This document shows positions 16,704 to 26,161 of a stretch of DNA of 45,242 bases, piece after piece. The notes under the pieces are model-generated. The model saw only the letters and a list, made by a program, of their open reading frames with translations, made no database searches and had not been told where the DNA came from. Position 1 is the stretch's first letter, and the number at the start of each line of letters is the position of its first letter. This DNA is from Herpetosiphonaceae bacterium. GTDB taxonomy: Bacteria; Chloroflexota; Chloroflexia; Chloroflexales; Kallotenuaceae. The DNA is taken from contig JACDGP010000035.1 of the NCBI GenBank assembly GCA_013821605.1, forward strand, positions 1 through 45,242, in the 5' to 3' direction. The translations under genes and the position numbers were made by a program.

Positions 16704-16778
16704 TGGTGAGCCGGGTGGGGCTTGAACCCACGACCATCACCTTAAAAGGGTGTTGCTCTACCACTGAGCTACCGGCCC
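16704..16778 (-). tRNA. tRNA-Lys (UUU)
   Basis: Acceptor GGGCCGG/CCGGCTC (one G-U), D-stem GCTC/GAGC, anticodon loop CTTTTAA (anticodon TTT), T-arm GTGGG-TTCAAGC-CCCAC, discriminator A and encoded CCA (16704-16706). The anticodon stem ACACC/GGTGA has an A-A mismatch at the 27-43 pair. Other helices are intact. Confidence 0.93.
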
Positions 16779-16785
16779 GCCGGAC

Positions 16786-16814
16786 AGTATACCCGCTTTT
16801 CAAACGTTGGGCAA
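16786..16814 (-). promoter_or_regulatory. tRNA-Lys promoter
   Basis: On the minus strand TTGCCC (16809-16814), 17 bases, TATACT (16786-16791), with the tRNA 5' end seven bases downstream. It matches the moeA promoter in both boxes. Confidence 0.65.
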
Positions 16815-17062
16815 GCCGGTTACGTGAGGCGTGAGGACGATCCCTGGTTATCTATGTGGCCCCGTATTGCGCTGCCCAATGCGAAATACTATGATCTGCA
16901 CCAGCACTCCTTATGCTATACTGGCCCTATCACTGCCTGGGTGATGGCAACCGCACACGCTGTATTTACCAATACGCTTGCTGCGCGAACCCCACCTCAT
17001 AGACCACACTGTATACGTCAACGAGCCGAATTTCTGGTCTCCGAGGATCTGCGAGGAAGCCC
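16815..17062. other. Intergenic, no recognisable gene
   Basis: Between tRNA-Lys and the STAND-like gene. Open frames here are short, overlap the next gene out of frame, and show no family resemblance. The stretch presumably holds the 5' leader of the downstream gene. Confidence 0.5.
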
Positions 17063-19363
17063 ATGGCTGCTGCGCTGCATATTAATGACAGTACCATCAA
17101 TGGACCGGTGGTGGGGGTTAACAACGGCAACATTGCCTTTACCATGTACAGTGGGCCCGTCGGTACGGTCATCCAGCACGCAGCGCCTGCACTCATTCAG
17201 CGGCTCCCAGGTAATCCCAGTCCGCCCCTGCCTCCACGTGGTTTTCGTGATCGTGAGGTCCAGCGAGCGGCGATCCAGGCCGAGTTGCGGATGGATGGGC
17301 GGGTGTGGCTCCATGGCTGCGGGGGATGTGGTGCTTCAGCGCTGCTGGCGGTCGTTGCACAGAGCGCGACACTGAAGGATGGTGTCGCGTGGGTCGCAGG
17401 GGCGCATGCGGGACACTTCCATGATGATGTGCTGATGTACCTGTTCCAGCGGTTTTACCTAGCACAGGCCGGCGCCGAGCATGCCATCGTTGATCCTGCG
17501 ACAGCTTGCACCTACCTCCAACAGCTCCAGGCGGTCTTTGTACTGGACGATCTGCCACTGGCGCGCTCCGACCTTGACGATGTGGTCAATGACCTGAACC
17601 ATGGTGTGGTCCTGGTAGCAGCTGATGCGCCGGCTCATGAGGCGTGTGCCCCATGTGAATTGGGGGGCTTACCGCCGGCAGATGCGGTTGCAATGTGGCG
17701 CGAACAGGCTGGCCTCGCTAGTGGGCGGCCCCCCCTCCAAGTTGAACTGCGGCTTTGTGCGGCGCTGGGACACCTGCCGCTTCCACTCAGACTCGTTGGT
17801 CGAGTGATGCGGGCGGGGGTGCTGACGCTTGAAGGCTGTATGGCGCTGCTTGATACTATGACGGGCAAGCCGCTCCAAGGGCGATTGCCGGCCGATCTGC
17901 CCCGCAGCCTGCGCTTAACATCACTGCCAGAAATGAGCCGTCAAGACGATGCACTCGTGCGTGCCGTCTGGCTCTGTCTAGCACCGCTTGATGCCTCCGA
18001 TCATCAAATCCTGGCATTCCTCGCGCGAGCAGCGGCCCCCGATCTCGATCTCGCAACTCTGGCCCAATTGAGTCAGATCCCGTCTGCCATGATCACCCCA
18101 GCCTTGACCCGGTTACGCAGCGTGGGGTTGGTGGTCAGTCAGGCCGAGCGCTGGTCGATCCCGGCTTCGCGGAGCCTCCGGCATGCCATTGATCAACTCC
18201 TGCCTGCGGGTGATGAGCAACGACGAGCGGCAGCTTTTTTTGCACGTGCAGCCCTGGCTCATGTGGGGAATATGCCGTGGCTGCAGCAGGAACAGGGAAA
18301 TGTCCTGGCGGCCATCCGGACGCAGCTGGCCAATGGGGAGCTGAGACAGGTTGGCCAGGTCATCCAGGCGGTGCAGCCGGCAGTCGCTAGCCAAGGTCAA
18401 TGGGGTAGCTGGAAGCAGTTGCTAGATTGGGCACGAACAGTAGCATCTACTACAAATGATCGCTCGCTCGAAGCGTGGGCACTCCATGAGGAAGGTACAC
18501 GGCTTGGCCTCGTGGGTGAGCGCACGGCAGCGGTTGATCAGCTTAGGCGCGCCGAGAAGCTACGCCGACGGCTGGGCGACCGCACGGGGGCTGCAGCCAG
18601 TCGCCATAACCGCCTAGTCCTCCAGCCAGGAGCAGGATGGTGGAAACCAACGCGCCGGAAAGGGCTGATAGCGGCAGTAGTCCTCCTTGCCGGTACTCTA
18701 GTCTCCCTGTTTCTTGCTTTAGGGGGTAGTGCCGCAAACTCCTCGACAGCTACAGCTACAGCCACAGCAACCTCAACCTCCATTCCAGGTCCTACCACGA
18801 CCCCTGTGGTCATGCCGCCGCCGCCACTCCCATCACCGTCTGGGACGGCAACGCCGACCGCAACTTTCCGTCCAACCGCGACTCCTTCAGCAACTCCGCC
18901 CCTAAGGAAGACTGCGACGACTATACCGACACGGACGAAAACAGTGACGTCGACCTCGACGATCACGCCAACGGAAACAGTGACGGCAACCACGACGATT
19001 ACGCCACCGGCACCACAAAGACTTGCATTCACAGTTGACCAAAGGGACCCAACGAGGTCAAGTGTGATCTTGACGTGGCTGCCAGTTCAGGATCCGAATG
19101 GCATTCAGCAGTATATCTTGGAGCTTGCGCCTCGTGTTTCTTCTAGTATCTCCAACAACTCTGCTCCCATTCAGGGTCAGGCCCCGGCTCCGTCCTTTGA
19201 GTTCCTTCGGTGTTGTCCACCTGGCTCGTCATGGCTGTGGCATGTACGAGCGGTCGATAAGGCAGGAACTGCAGGCCCTTGGTCAAGTGTTGCAACTATC
19301 GTCATGCCTCCGTTACCAACCGCCACGTCTACGCCGACGTCCAGTCCCCCTGTACTCAGATAG
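17063..19363 (+). CDS. STAND-like ATPase, membrane-anchored, with external FN3 domain
   Basis: A 766-residue modular protein. Residues 5-30 (INDSTINGPVVGVNNGNIAF) form a short beta-rich N-terminal tag of the sort seen before STAND NTPases. An NB-ARC/STAND-like NTPase follows, with a P-loop-position motif GCGGCGAS (85-92) and Walker B VFVLDDL. The P-loop Lys is Ala91, so nucleotide hydrolysis is doubtful. Winged-helix-like and helical segments lead to a single span near 536-556 (LIAAVVLLAGTLVSLFLALGG). A Thr/Pro/Ser-rich linker (about 557-650) then leads to a fibronectin type III domain (about 651-752) that would lie outside the cell. This suggests a transmembrane receptor linking an external adhesive domain to an internal STAND module. 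The function is unknown. Confidence 0.75.
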   Translation: MAAALHINDSTINGPVVGVNNGNIAFTMYSGPVGTVIQHAAPALIQRLPGNPSPPLPPRGFRDREVQRAAIQAELRMDGRVWLHGCGGCGASALLAVVAQSATLKDGVAWVAGAHAGHFHDDVLMYLFQRFYLAQAGAEHAIVDPATACTYLQQLQAVFVLDDLPLARSDLDDVVNDLNHGVVLVAADAPAHEACAPCELGGLPPADAVAMWREQAGLASGRPPLQVELRLCAALGHLPLPLRLVGRVMRAGVLTLEGCMALLDTMTGKPLQGRLPADLPRSLRLTSLPEMSRQDDALVRAVWLCLAPLDASDHQILAFLARAAAPDLDLATLAQLSQIPSAMITPALTRLRSVGLVVSQAERWSIPASRSLRHAIDQLLPAGDEQRRAAAFFARAALAHVGNMPWLQQEQGNVLAAIRTQLANGELRQVGQVIQAVQPAVASQGQWGSWKQLLDWARTVASTTNDRSLEAWALHEEGTRLGLVGERTAAVDQLRRAEKLRRRLGDRTGAAASRHNRLVLQPGAGWWKPTRRKGLIAAVVLLAGTLVSLFLALGGSAANSSTATATATATSTSIPGPTTTPVVMPPPPLPSPSGTATPTATFRPTATPSATPPLRKTATTIPTRTKTVTSTSTITPTETVTATTTITPPAPQRLAFTVDQRDPTRSSVILTWLPVQDPNGIQQYILELAPRVSSSISNNSAPIQGQAPAPSFEFLRCCPPGSSWLWHVRAVDKAGTAGPWSSVATIVMPPLPTATSTPTSSPPVLR

Positions 19364-19535
19364 AGCTGTGGCTGCATATATTCTTTTCGGGATCGTATCA
19401 GTTTGCGCTGCCGTACACTCGCCCGTATAATCGCCACGATACCCACCACTCGTGACCAGGCGATCCAACCGGATGCTGTGCGCGGGGTCGGGAGCACACC
19501 TACTCCGAGCGCACTGTAGCAGGAAGGATTGAACG

Positions 19536-19778
19536 ATGAAATTAGGGTTATTTGTGGTGGAGGACGCCAAGGCGGATCGGACCGTGGACCAGTTGGTGGA
19601 GCAAGGGTTACGCGTGACCCGTCTAGCCAGCACCGGCGGATTCTTGCGACGCGGCAACACGACGCTGCTGGTGGGGGCCGAGGATGAGGAGTTGCAGCGC
19701 GCGGCGACGCTGGTGCATACCATCGCTCCTGGAACGGTGATGATTACCTTGGAGTTGGACCGCTACGAGCATCTGTGA
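19536..19778 (+). CDS. Cyclic-di-AMP receptor-like protein (DarA/PstA family)
   Basis: Protein of 80 residues beginning MKLGLFVVEDAKADRTVDQL and containing the family signature TRLASTGGFLRRGNTTLLVG, which contacts c-di-AMP in DarA/PstA proteins. Typical members are about 109 residues with a large loop between strands. This one is shorter, ending soon after the last strand (VMITLELDRY). AGGAAGGA lies before the ATG. The following glycosyltransferase starts on a GTGA overlap with its stop, so c-di-AMP sensing and glycan synthesis may be coupled here. Confidence 0.82.
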   Translation: MKLGLFVVEDAKADRTVDQLVEQGLRVTRLASTGGFLRRGNTTLLVGAEDEELQRAATLVHTIAPGTVMITLELDRYEHL

Positions 19779-20983
19779 GATTGTTATATGTGGCGGCGGG
19801 AATCGCGGTGCCGGGCTCGTACGGTGGTTCAACGCATACGCTCGAAGTAGCGCGTGGCCTGTGCCAGCTCGGCCATGAGGTCCATGTCGTTGCGCACCAT
19901 CCGCAGCGCCAATGGCGGGCAATGCTCAGACCCGTTGATGAGGTGCGCGACGGCATTCACATGCACTACCTGGACGTGCCCAAGGCCGTAGGGCTAGGGA
20001 CCTATCCTCAGATGGCGCGACTGATTCGGACCCTCAAACCCCACGCGGTAATCGAACGCTATTACAACCTGGCGGGAGCCGGTGTGCTGGTGGCTGCGCG
20101 TATGGGGATTCCAGTTTTGCTCGAAGTTAATGCGCTGATGATCGATCCGCCGGGCGTGCTGAAGCGCCGGCTCGACGATCTGCTCGGCGGACCACTGCAG
20201 CGTTGGGCAATCCGACAATGCGAGTTGGCCGCGCGAATCGTCACGCCCCTCCAGACGACAGTGCCACCCGTGATCGACCGGCGCAAGATTGTGCAGTTGC
20301 CGTGGGGGGCGAATGTCGAGGAGTTTCGACCACGGACTGAGGAGGCGAACGACCGGCTACGGCAGACGCTTGGCATCCCGCCGGAGCGACCAGTCGCGGT
20401 CTTTCTGGGCAGCTTTCGGGCGTGGCATGGCGTGCGCGATTTCGTAGGGGCAGCGGTGCAGCTGCTCCATACGGGCATCTCCATGCACTTTCTGTTGATC
20501 GGTGATGGCCCTGAACGAGCAGCCGCAGAGGCGGCGAGCAGCCGTTGGAGTAGTCACTTCACCTTCCTGGGTAGCCTACGGCATAGTGAAGTGCCACAGT
20601 ACCTCGCATTGGCCCAGGTGGGCGTCGCACCATTTAACACCGCGCCCCATCCGGCGCTACGAGCGGCGGGCTTTTTCTGGTCACCCCTCAAAATCTATGA
20701 ATATATGGCGATGGGCCTGCCGGTCGTGACGGTCCGTATTCCCCCGCTCGACAATGTGATCCGCGAAGGGCAAGAAGGGGCGCTATTTCAGGAGGGCAAT
20801 ATCGACGACCTGGCAGCAGCGATGGTGCGAGTCGTCACCAGTCCCGAGCGGGCAGCGATGGGGCAACAGGCTCGCGAGCGCGTTGTAGCGCATTTTTCGT
20901 GGCAAGCGCACTGTAAGGCGTTGGAAGGGGTGCTTGAGGAGATTGTGAGCGCGGCAGCAAAGGGGCAACCGCACATAGCATGA
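19775..20983 (+). CDS. GT4-family glycosyltransferase
   Basis: GT-B fold glycosyltransferase of 402 residues. The N-terminal domain has a Gly-rich acceptor loop (AVPGSYGGSTHTLEVARGL). The C-terminal domain has the nucleotide-sugar strand VAVFLGSFRAWHGVRDFV, LLIGDGPER, and the E-x7-E element KIYEYMAMGLPVVTV. The likely role is building exopolysaccharide or glycolipid at the cytoplasmic membrane face; donor and acceptor are unknown. Translation is coupled at both ends: GTG start overlapping the c-di-AMP receptor-like stop, and ATGA overlap with the next glycosyltransferase. Confidence 0.9.
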   Translation: MRLLYVAAGIAVPGSYGGSTHTLEVARGLCQLGHEVHVVAHHPQRQWRAMLRPVDEVRDGIHMHYLDVPKAVGLGTYPQMARLIRTLKPHAVIERYYNLAGAGVLVAARMGIPVLLEVNALMIDPPGVLKRRLDDLLGGPLQRWAIRQCELAARIVTPLQTTVPPVIDRRKIVQLPWGANVEEFRPRTEEANDRLRQTLGIPPERPVAVFLGSFRAWHGVRDFVGAAVQLLHTGISMHFLLIGDGPERAAAEAASSRWSSHFTFLGSLRHSEVPQYLALAQVGVAPFNTAPHPALRAAGFFWSPLKIYEYMAMGLPVVTVRIPPLDNVIREGQEGALFQEGNIDDLAAAMVRVVTSPERAAMGQQARERVVAHFSWQAHCKALEGVLEEIVSAAAKGQPHIA

Positions 20984-22263
20984 CAGTTCCTCAGCCTCCA
21001 CTGCATGTCGTGGTCCCGACCGACGTGTTCCCACCGGGCAAGGTGGGTGGTGCGGCGTGGAGTACGCTGGCGCTATGCCAGGCGCTGCGGCAACGTGGGC
21101 ACCGGGTGACGGTGATCCTGCCGCGACGCGGGGCTACAGGCATACAGGAGCGTAGTGTTGAGGGCTTGCCGGTGATCGAGGTTGGCTACCAAGCGCCCGC
21201 AGTGCCGTTCGTGCAGAATTACTGGCGCTATGAACGGCTGTGGCCGCGCTTAGTACGCGTGATCGCCGAGGTTGCCAGGGCGCAAGGCGAGTTTGCGGGA
21301 CGGACGATCATCCATGGCCAGCACGCGCAAACCGGTCCGGCGGCGGTACTTGCAGGCCAATTACTCGGTGTGCCGAGCGTGGTGACGGTACGTGATCACT
21401 GGCCCTGGGATTATTTCGCGACGGGGCTGCATGGTAATCGCGTGCCCTACGCGCGCAACACCGTAGCATCGCTGGTGACCGATCTGCCGGCGCGTGAGGG
21501 TGCGTTACGAGGTGTGCTGGCGCTGCCGGCCGTGCCATACATGCTGCGTCATGTACAACGACGTGGGCAACTGCTGGCCCAGGCCAACGCAGTAATCGCG
21601 GTTAGCCACTATCTTGCACGACGGTTGGGAGAGAGGCTGCCGGCCGCATCTGTCCACGTTATTCCTAATCTGGTTGACCTACCGGCCATCAAAGCGACCG
21701 TTGCACACACGCCCGGTGAGCTGCCGGATGAGCCTTTTGTGCTGTTTGTTGGCAAGCTTGAACACAATAAAGGGGCCCACCTGCTGCCAGCGATGATGTG
21801 CGACCTGCCCAGCGCACCCCTACTCCTGATCGCCGGCGATGGTGGTCTACGATCCGAACTAGAGGCAACTCTGAGCGGGGCGGGGGTGCGTTTCCGCATC
21901 TTGCCGGGCTGGACGGAGCATGACGCCGTGTTGCAGTTGATGGCGCGGGCGACAGTGCAACTGTTTCCCTCGGCTTGGGGCGAGCCGCTTAGCCGCGTGT
22001 TGTTGGAAGCTTGTGCCGCAGGGGCATGTTTGCTGGCTCTGGATACCGGTGGGACCGCCGATGTCGTGGTTGATGAGCGCAGCGGCGTGCTGGTCCATAG
22101 CGTGGTGGCTATGCGCCGCGAGTTGAGGGCGCTCCTGATCGATCAGGAGCGCCGTGAACGTCTGCGCTCCGGCGCACAGATGCAGGCACACGTGCGTTTC
22201 AGCGCCCCGGTGGTGGTGGAACACGTTGAAGTGCTCTACCGCTCGTTGACCCGCTCGAAGTAG
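20980..22263 (+). CDS. GT4-family glycosyltransferase
   Basis: GT-B glycosyltransferase of 427 residues. The N-terminal loop is [20 protein letters not shown] nucleotide-binding strand ([18 protein letters not shown]) is followed by [14 protein letters not shown], and the E-x7-E region reads [20 protein letters not shown]. It differs enough from the preceding gene to suggest a different acceptor or linkage. Its 3' end overlaps the convergent ilvE by 28 bases, leaving no room for a terminator between them. Confidence 0.9.
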   Translation: MTVPQPPLHVVVPTDVFPPGKVGGAAWSTLALCQALRQRGHRVTVILPRRGATGIQERSVEGLPVIEVGYQAPAVPFVQNYWRYERLWPRLVRVIAEVARAQGEFAGRTIIHGQHAQTGPAAVLAGQLLGVPSVVTVRDHWPWDYFATGLHGNRVPYARNTVASLVTDLPAREGALRGVLALPAVPYMLRHVQRRGQLLAQANAVIAVSHYLARRLGERLPAASVHVIPNLVDLPAIKATVAHTPGELPDEPFVLFVGKLEHNKGAHLLPAMMCDLPSAPLLLIAGDGGLRSELEATLSGAGVRFRILPGWTEHDAVLQLMARATVQLFPSAWGEPLSRVLLEACAAGACLLALDTGGTADVVVDERSGVLVHSVVAMRRELRALLIDQERRERLRSGAQMQAHVRFSAPVVVEHVEVLYRSLTRSK

Positions 22264-23168
22264 CCCCACTTGTCGGGTGTTTCGCCGGTGATCAGGCCGA
22301 AGAAGGCGGACTGGAGCGTAGCGGTGACCGGGCCACGCCGTCCTGCGCCGACCGTTATCTGATCGACCGAGCGAATAGGCGTGATTTCGGCGGCTGTGCC
22401 AGTAAAGAAGAGCTCGTCGGCGATATATAAGGCTTCACGGGGAATACGCTCCTCGCGCACCTCTAGTCCTTGCTCACGTGCCAAGGTCAGGACCGTGTCG
22501 CGGGTGATACCGGGCAGGACCGACGCGCTCAGCGGCGGTGTCATCAAGCGTCCGTCACGCACCAGGAAGATATTTTCGCCCGAGCCTTCGCTGACGTAGC
22601 CCTCCACGTCCAGCGCGATGCCCTCGCTATAGCCATGCTGGATCGCTTCGAGCTTGATGAGCTGTGAGTTCATGTAGTTGGCGGCGGCTTTGGCCATGGC
22701 CGGCAACGTATTCGGAGCTATACGCGACCAGGAGGAGACGCCGACATCAACGCCCTGATCGAGGGCCTCAGCACCGAGGTATTTGCCCCAATCCATCGCG
22801 GCGACCGCAAGCTCAACCGGACAGCCGCGCGGATCGACGCCCAATTCGCCATACGAGCGGTAGGCGATCGGACGGAGATAGCCGGAGTCAAGTTTGTTGG
22901 CCGTGATAATCTGCTTGCAGGCCGCTTTGACCTCGGCCGGAGTAAAAGGCATCGGCATGCGGTAGATTTTGGCCGAATCAAACAGGCGGCGGATATGGTC
23001 GGTCAGGCGGAAGATCGCCGGGCCACTGGCAGTCGCATAGCAGCGAATACCTTCAAAGACGCTTGAGCCGTAATGCACGACATGCGATAAAACATGGATC
23101 TGGGCATCGTCCCAGTGGACGAGTTCGCCGTTCATCCAGATATACTGGAGCTTGGTCATCGTTGGCAT
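22236..23168 (-). CDS. ilvE: Branched-chain amino acid aminotransferase
   Basis: PLP-dependent class IV transaminase making or degrading Leu, Ile and Val with glutamate/2-oxoglutarate; cytosolic. Features are [26 protein letters not shown], the catalytic Lys at residue 160 in [10 protein letters not shown], and [14 protein letters not shown] in the cofactor pocket. Full length at 310 residues. GGAGGAAT ten to eleven bases before the first ATG favours this start over the second Met three codons later. Substrate choice within class IV (BCAT rather than D-amino acid aminotransferase) follows from length and motifs. Confidence 0.93.
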   Translation of the reverse strand: MPTMTKLQYIWMNGELVHWDDAQIHVLSHVVHYGSSVFEGIRCYATASGPAIFRLTDHIRRLFDSAKIYRMPMPFTPAEVKAACKQIITANKLDSGYLRPIAYRSYGELGVDPRGCPVELAVAAMDWGKYLGAEALDQGVDVGVSSWSRIAPNTLPAMAKAAANYMNSQLIKLEAIQHGYSEGIALDVEGYVSEGSGENIFLVRDGRLMTPPLSASVLPGITRDTVLTLAREQGLEVREERIPREALYIADELFFTGTAAEITPIRSVDQITVGAGRRGPVTATLQSAFFGLITGETPDKWGYFERVNER

Positions 23169-23262
23169 GGTTGATTATTCCTCCGGCCGCACTTTTCGGC
23201 GTAGTGTAGCCCGGCCAAGACCGATCCGCAAGCGGAGGATGGAAAACGGCCCTCACCCCTGC

Positions 23263-23287
23263 CCCTCTCCCAGTGCGCGGGAGAGGG
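23263..23287. repeat. Hairpin repeat CCCTCTCCC/GGGAGAGGG
   Basis: A perfect 9-bp inverted repeat with loop AGTGCGC, preceded by CCCTCACCCCTG. This resembles an intergenic repeat I associate with many bacterial genomes. On the minus strand it follows mscS and is trailed by GCCGTTTTCC, so it may also terminate mscS transcription. Confidence 0.6.
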
Positions 23288-23323
23288 AAAGAAACAATCG
23301 CGGCCAACCGAGAAATGAGGACC

Positions 23324-24142
23324 TTAAGGCTGGGGGGTTGGGGCTGCAACCGGTTTTAATTGCTCAAGGGCAGTATGGAGTTGGAGGGTGATGAAGGAGG
23401 TTATGGCGGTGGCATTCGCGTCTGACTGGATCCAGAAGGCGACCCGGCAGGTGTAGTCGTCTTTGGTAAAGGCGGCCATCGTGATGGTTGGGGGATGCTC
23501 TTTGGGGATGAGTTTTTTGGCCTCCAGGGTATGTTGTAAGGCGGCGCGTAGGTGTGGAAGGGCCGTGCGTGGATCAAGCGTGTTGGCAATGGGGAAGTCG
23601 ACGGTGATCCGGCGGAGTGGGTAGTGCGTCAGGTTGGTGATCGAGCCGCTATACACATTGGCGTTGGGGATAAGCACTTCATGACCATCTTCGGTACGTA
23701 GGGCAGTGGCGCGTAAGGAGATATCGGTCACGATTCCATCGAAGTCACCGACCTGGATATGATCATCCAGGCCGAACGGTCGTTGGATCAGCAGCAGCAC
23801 GCCGGCCGCGAAATTTTTGGTAATGTCCTGCAACGCAAAGGCGAGGATCAAGCCGGCGATGCCCAGGGAGGCGACGAAGGAGGCAACAATCTCGGTTTGC
23901 TTGAAGATACCGAGGATGATCAGTAAGCCGAGGAGCAGGACGCCGATGCGGGTTAAGCGACCCAACAGGCGCGCGACCTCGCGCTGACCGCGCCGTCCAA
24001 CCAAGCGTTCGACAGCCTGTTGCAGCCGGTCGTCAACCAGCAGGACAAGGCCGACCACCAGCACGGCTTGAATGATTTTGGGGATCGCTTGTAAAATGGA
24101 ATGGCCCCACGCCGTCCACAAGCTATTCATATAGGCGCTCAT
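23324..24142 (-). CDS. MscS-family mechanosensitive channel
   Basis: Small-conductance mechanosensitive channel of 272 residues, about MscS length. Predicted spans lie near 18-37 and 62-85, then a pore helix with SLGIAGLILAFALQDITKNFAAGVLLL, the Gly/Ala-rich TM3 pattern of MscS. The beta domain follows (RPFGLDDHIQVGDFDGIVTDI) with VLIPNANVYSGSITN. It releases solutes on hypo-osmotic shock. A candidate terminator separates it from the upstream ygfZ-like gene. Confidence 0.93.
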   Translation of the reverse strand: MSAYMNSLWTAWGHSILQAIPKIIQAVLVVGLVLLVDDRLQQAVERLVGRRGQREVARLLGRLTRIGVLLLGLLIILGIFKQTEIVASFVASLGIAGLILAFALQDITKNFAAGVLLLIQRPFGLDDHIQVGDFDGIVTDISLRATALRTEDGHEVLIPNANVYSGSITNLTHYPLRRITVDFPIANTLDPRTALPHLRAALQHTLEAKKLIPKEHPPTITMAAFTKDDYTCRVAFWIQSDANATAITSFITLQLHTALEQLKPVAAPTPQP

Positions 24143-24179
24143 GCATCCTCCGAAGCTAACGATGCGTTTTTAATGGCAA

Positions 24180-24207
24180 CAACGCCAAGCTGTTTGGCAA
24201 GGCGTTG
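24180..24207 (-). terminator. Hairpin between ygfZ-like gene and mscS
   Basis: CAACGCC (24180-24186) pairs with GGCGTTG (24201-24207), with an alternative inner pairing GCCAA/TTGGC. The U-tract is weak, so it may terminate or attenuate. A further AGGGGTGT/ACACCCCT inverted repeat lies just to its right (around 24215-24254). Confidence 0.4.
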
Positions 24208-24268
24208 CGTCTGAGGGGTGTGTGCTGGACCAGCCTCTTTAACTTAACACCCCTACCTTATCGTGCGG

Positions 24269-25258
24269 CTAACCGCCGGGCAGTTCCTCAACCTCAGCGT
24301 GAGCAGTACCAGCTTGTAAGCTGACGCCGGGATGGGCATGCTCGGTGCGGATGTAGCCCAACCCAATCAGGCCCTGCTCCGGTGAATGCGCGATGCTTGT
24401 CAGGGTTCCTTGCTCTTTGCCATCAAGCTGGAGCTTCACGCCAACCTCAACCGGAGTGTCAAGCCGGAGGCGCATGAGCTGTTTAGCCAGGCGTTGGCGG
24501 CTGTCCATGCGGGCGATGATCTCCTGGCCAATATAGCAGCCCTTGGTGAACGACACTGCATCACGCAGGCGTGTTTCCAGGGGGATGTAATCTAGGCTGA
24601 GTTCATGCTGCCAGGCGGGGTAACCGGCCTCGATGCGGAGCACCTGATAGGTGGCCTCGTCAAGCGTTGGCAAGTCCTCGAAGCGCGGGGCAATCTCCAG
24701 CCAGTCGGCTTGCAGTGCGAAGATCGTAAAGGCCGGAGACGATGTATCGCCGAGCGGCAAGGTCCGCGCGACCCACGCGCCCGCTCCGGCGATCTGGGTG
24801 GCCTGGATATGATGCAGTGCCCACTCGCCAACCGGTAGCCCTGTTAGCTTTTGAAGCAGGGTGGCAGCCTGCGGGCCATACAGCTGCCATTGGACGGTAT
24901 GATCGGTAATCGCTTCGATTGTAACTTTGTCGTTAAAGAAAATGTTGCGCGCCAGCAATTTCCGGATGGGGGTTCCCTGACCGGGGCTCGTCACAAGCAG
25001 CAAATGCTCGGGCAGCGCATACACGGTGAGCAGATCGATGATGCGGGCATTATGGTTGGTCAGGACGGTACGCAGGCCCATGCCAGCCGTCAACGAACGC
25101 ACATCGTTGGTCGATAAGCGATGCAGCAGTTCGGCACGATCCCGGCCTAGCATGCGTAGTCGTCCGCAGGCGCTCGCATCATAGCGTACAACGCCGTCGC
25201 GGGCCGCCTGGTAAGCTTCGGGATGAGCCTCGGCAAGAGAATGAGGAGCACTTGTCAT
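24269..25258 (-). CDS. YgfZ/GcvT-like folate-binding protein
   Basis: Folate-binding protein of about 329 residues in the YgfZ branch of the GcvT fold, which supports Fe-S cluster assembly or repair. The diagnostic YgfZ motif K-G-C-Y-x-G-Q-E appears as KGCYIGQE near residues 238-245. The N-terminal half has LHRLSTNDVRSLTAGMG and the folate-site region TRLRDAVSF. The start at 25258 (MTSAPHS) is chosen over upstream starts in frame because the family-like sequence begins soon after, and AGGTGG is close by. It follows the FGE-like gene by 90 bases. Confidence 0.85.
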   Translation of the reverse strand: MTSAPHSLAEAHPEAYQAARDGVVRYDASACGRLRMLGRDRAELLHRLSTNDVRSLTAGMGLRTVLTNHNARIIDLLTVYALPEHLLLVTSPGQGTPIRKLLARNIFFNDKVTIEAITDHTVQWQLYGPQAATLLQKLTGLPVGEWALHHIQATQIAGAGAWVARTLPLGDTSSPAFTIFALQADWLEIAPRFEDLPTLDEATYQVLRIEAGYPAWQHELSLDYIPLETRLRDAVSFTKGCYIGQEIIARMDSRQRLAKQLMRLRLDTPVEVGVKLQLDGKEQGTLTSIAHSPEQGLIGLGYIRTEHAHPGVSLQAGTAHAEVEELPGG

Positions 25259-25348
25259 AAGATGACCACCTGCTATAGTAAACATAAACGAAGGTCCATG
25301 GGGATATGATACGACGATCCGCCGTATGCTGTACAACGACGTGGGCAG

Positions 25349-26161
25349 CTAGGAGTTGGGATCGGCAGCTAGGCGGAGGCCGAGGAACGGCGTGCTGGTC
25401 GTGGGCGGCAGCCGGAAGCGGCAGGCGCAGCGAGCAAAGCCGTGTGGGTTGGCGTAGCAGCCGCCGCGCAGGATGCGGCGAAGGTCGGCGGCGATGCGTG
25501 GGGGCGTGGTGCGTCGGCGCGGTAGCCACCAACGCCCGGCGGCATGGGGCTCCACCTCCAGGCCGTTGCGTTCATCATCGGCATACGGATAGGGTGCCTG
25601 GCGCGATTGGGTCCACTCCCAGACATTCCCGGCCATGTCGAGCAGCCCATAGGGTGAGACACCGGCGGGGTAGCTGCCGACGGGAGTTGTTCCAGGATGC
25701 CCACTCTCGCGGGTATTGGTGCACAACGGATCGAAGTCATCGCCCCACGGGAAAGAACGACCATCCGTCCCACGCGCCGCTTTTTCCCACTCGGCTTCGG
25801 TCGGCAAGCGAAAAGGCGTCCTGGTTTGCGCCCGGAGCCACCGGCAGAAGGCTTGCGCCTCAGCCCAGCGTATATCGACAACGGGATGCGAGTGGAGGCT
25901 GGGAGGGAGTTGGCCGCCGCTCCAGGTGATGGGCGGGCGGCTACCGGTCGCCCCAACGAAGCTCGCATAGAGCGCGTTCGTGACCGGCACCACCGCCAGT
26001 TGGAAGGCGTTGAGCTGCACGGTATGCTGCGGCGATTCTTCGGCGTAGCTTTCACGTGTGCCGCCATGCCGTTTAGCCAATGTACTGCGCTCGTGATCGG
26101 GTGTGCCCATGCTGAATGGTCCGGCGGCAATGGTGATCATCTGCGGCAGTTCGGCTACCAT
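25349..26161 (-). CDS. Formylglycine-generating enzyme-like (SUMF1) protein
   Basis: Protein of 270 residues with the FGE-sulfatase fold: I-x-A-G-P-F-S-M-G near the start, RLPTEAEWEKAARG, FPWGDDFDPLCTNT, SPYGLLDMAGNVWEWTQSR and a terminal RGGCYANPHGFARCACRF...FLGLRLA. In true FGEs two Cys near the C-terminus bind copper. Here RGGCY and ARCACRF supply Cys in that region, but many SUMF1-domain proteins have other roles. No sulfatase is nearby. It overlaps the upstream acyP by seven bases (ATGGTAG), so the two are co-translated. Confidence 0.85.
   Translation of the reverse strand: MVAELPQMITIAAGPFSMGTPDHERSTLAKRHGGTRESYAEESPQHTVQLNAFQLAVVPVTNALYASFVGATGSRPPITWSGGQLPPSLHSHPVVDIRWAEAQAFCRWLRAQTRTPFRLPTEAEWEKAARGTDGRSFPWGDDFDPLCTNTRESGHPGTTPVGSYPAGVSPYGLLDMAGNVWEWTQSRQAPYPYADDERNGLEVEPHAAGRWWLPRRRTTPPRIAADLRRILRGGCYANPHGFARCACRFRLPPTTSTPFLGLRLAADPNS

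Noticed and set aside
16824-17375. 183-codon plus-strand open frame overlapping the STAND-like gene
   Set aside because: It runs out of frame into the well-supported 17063-19363 gene, lacks a ribosome-binding site and shows no family resemblance.
18538-19032. Minus-strand Val-rich frame in the STAND-like gene
   Set aside because: It is the antisense of the Thr/Pro-rich linker; low-complexity artefact.
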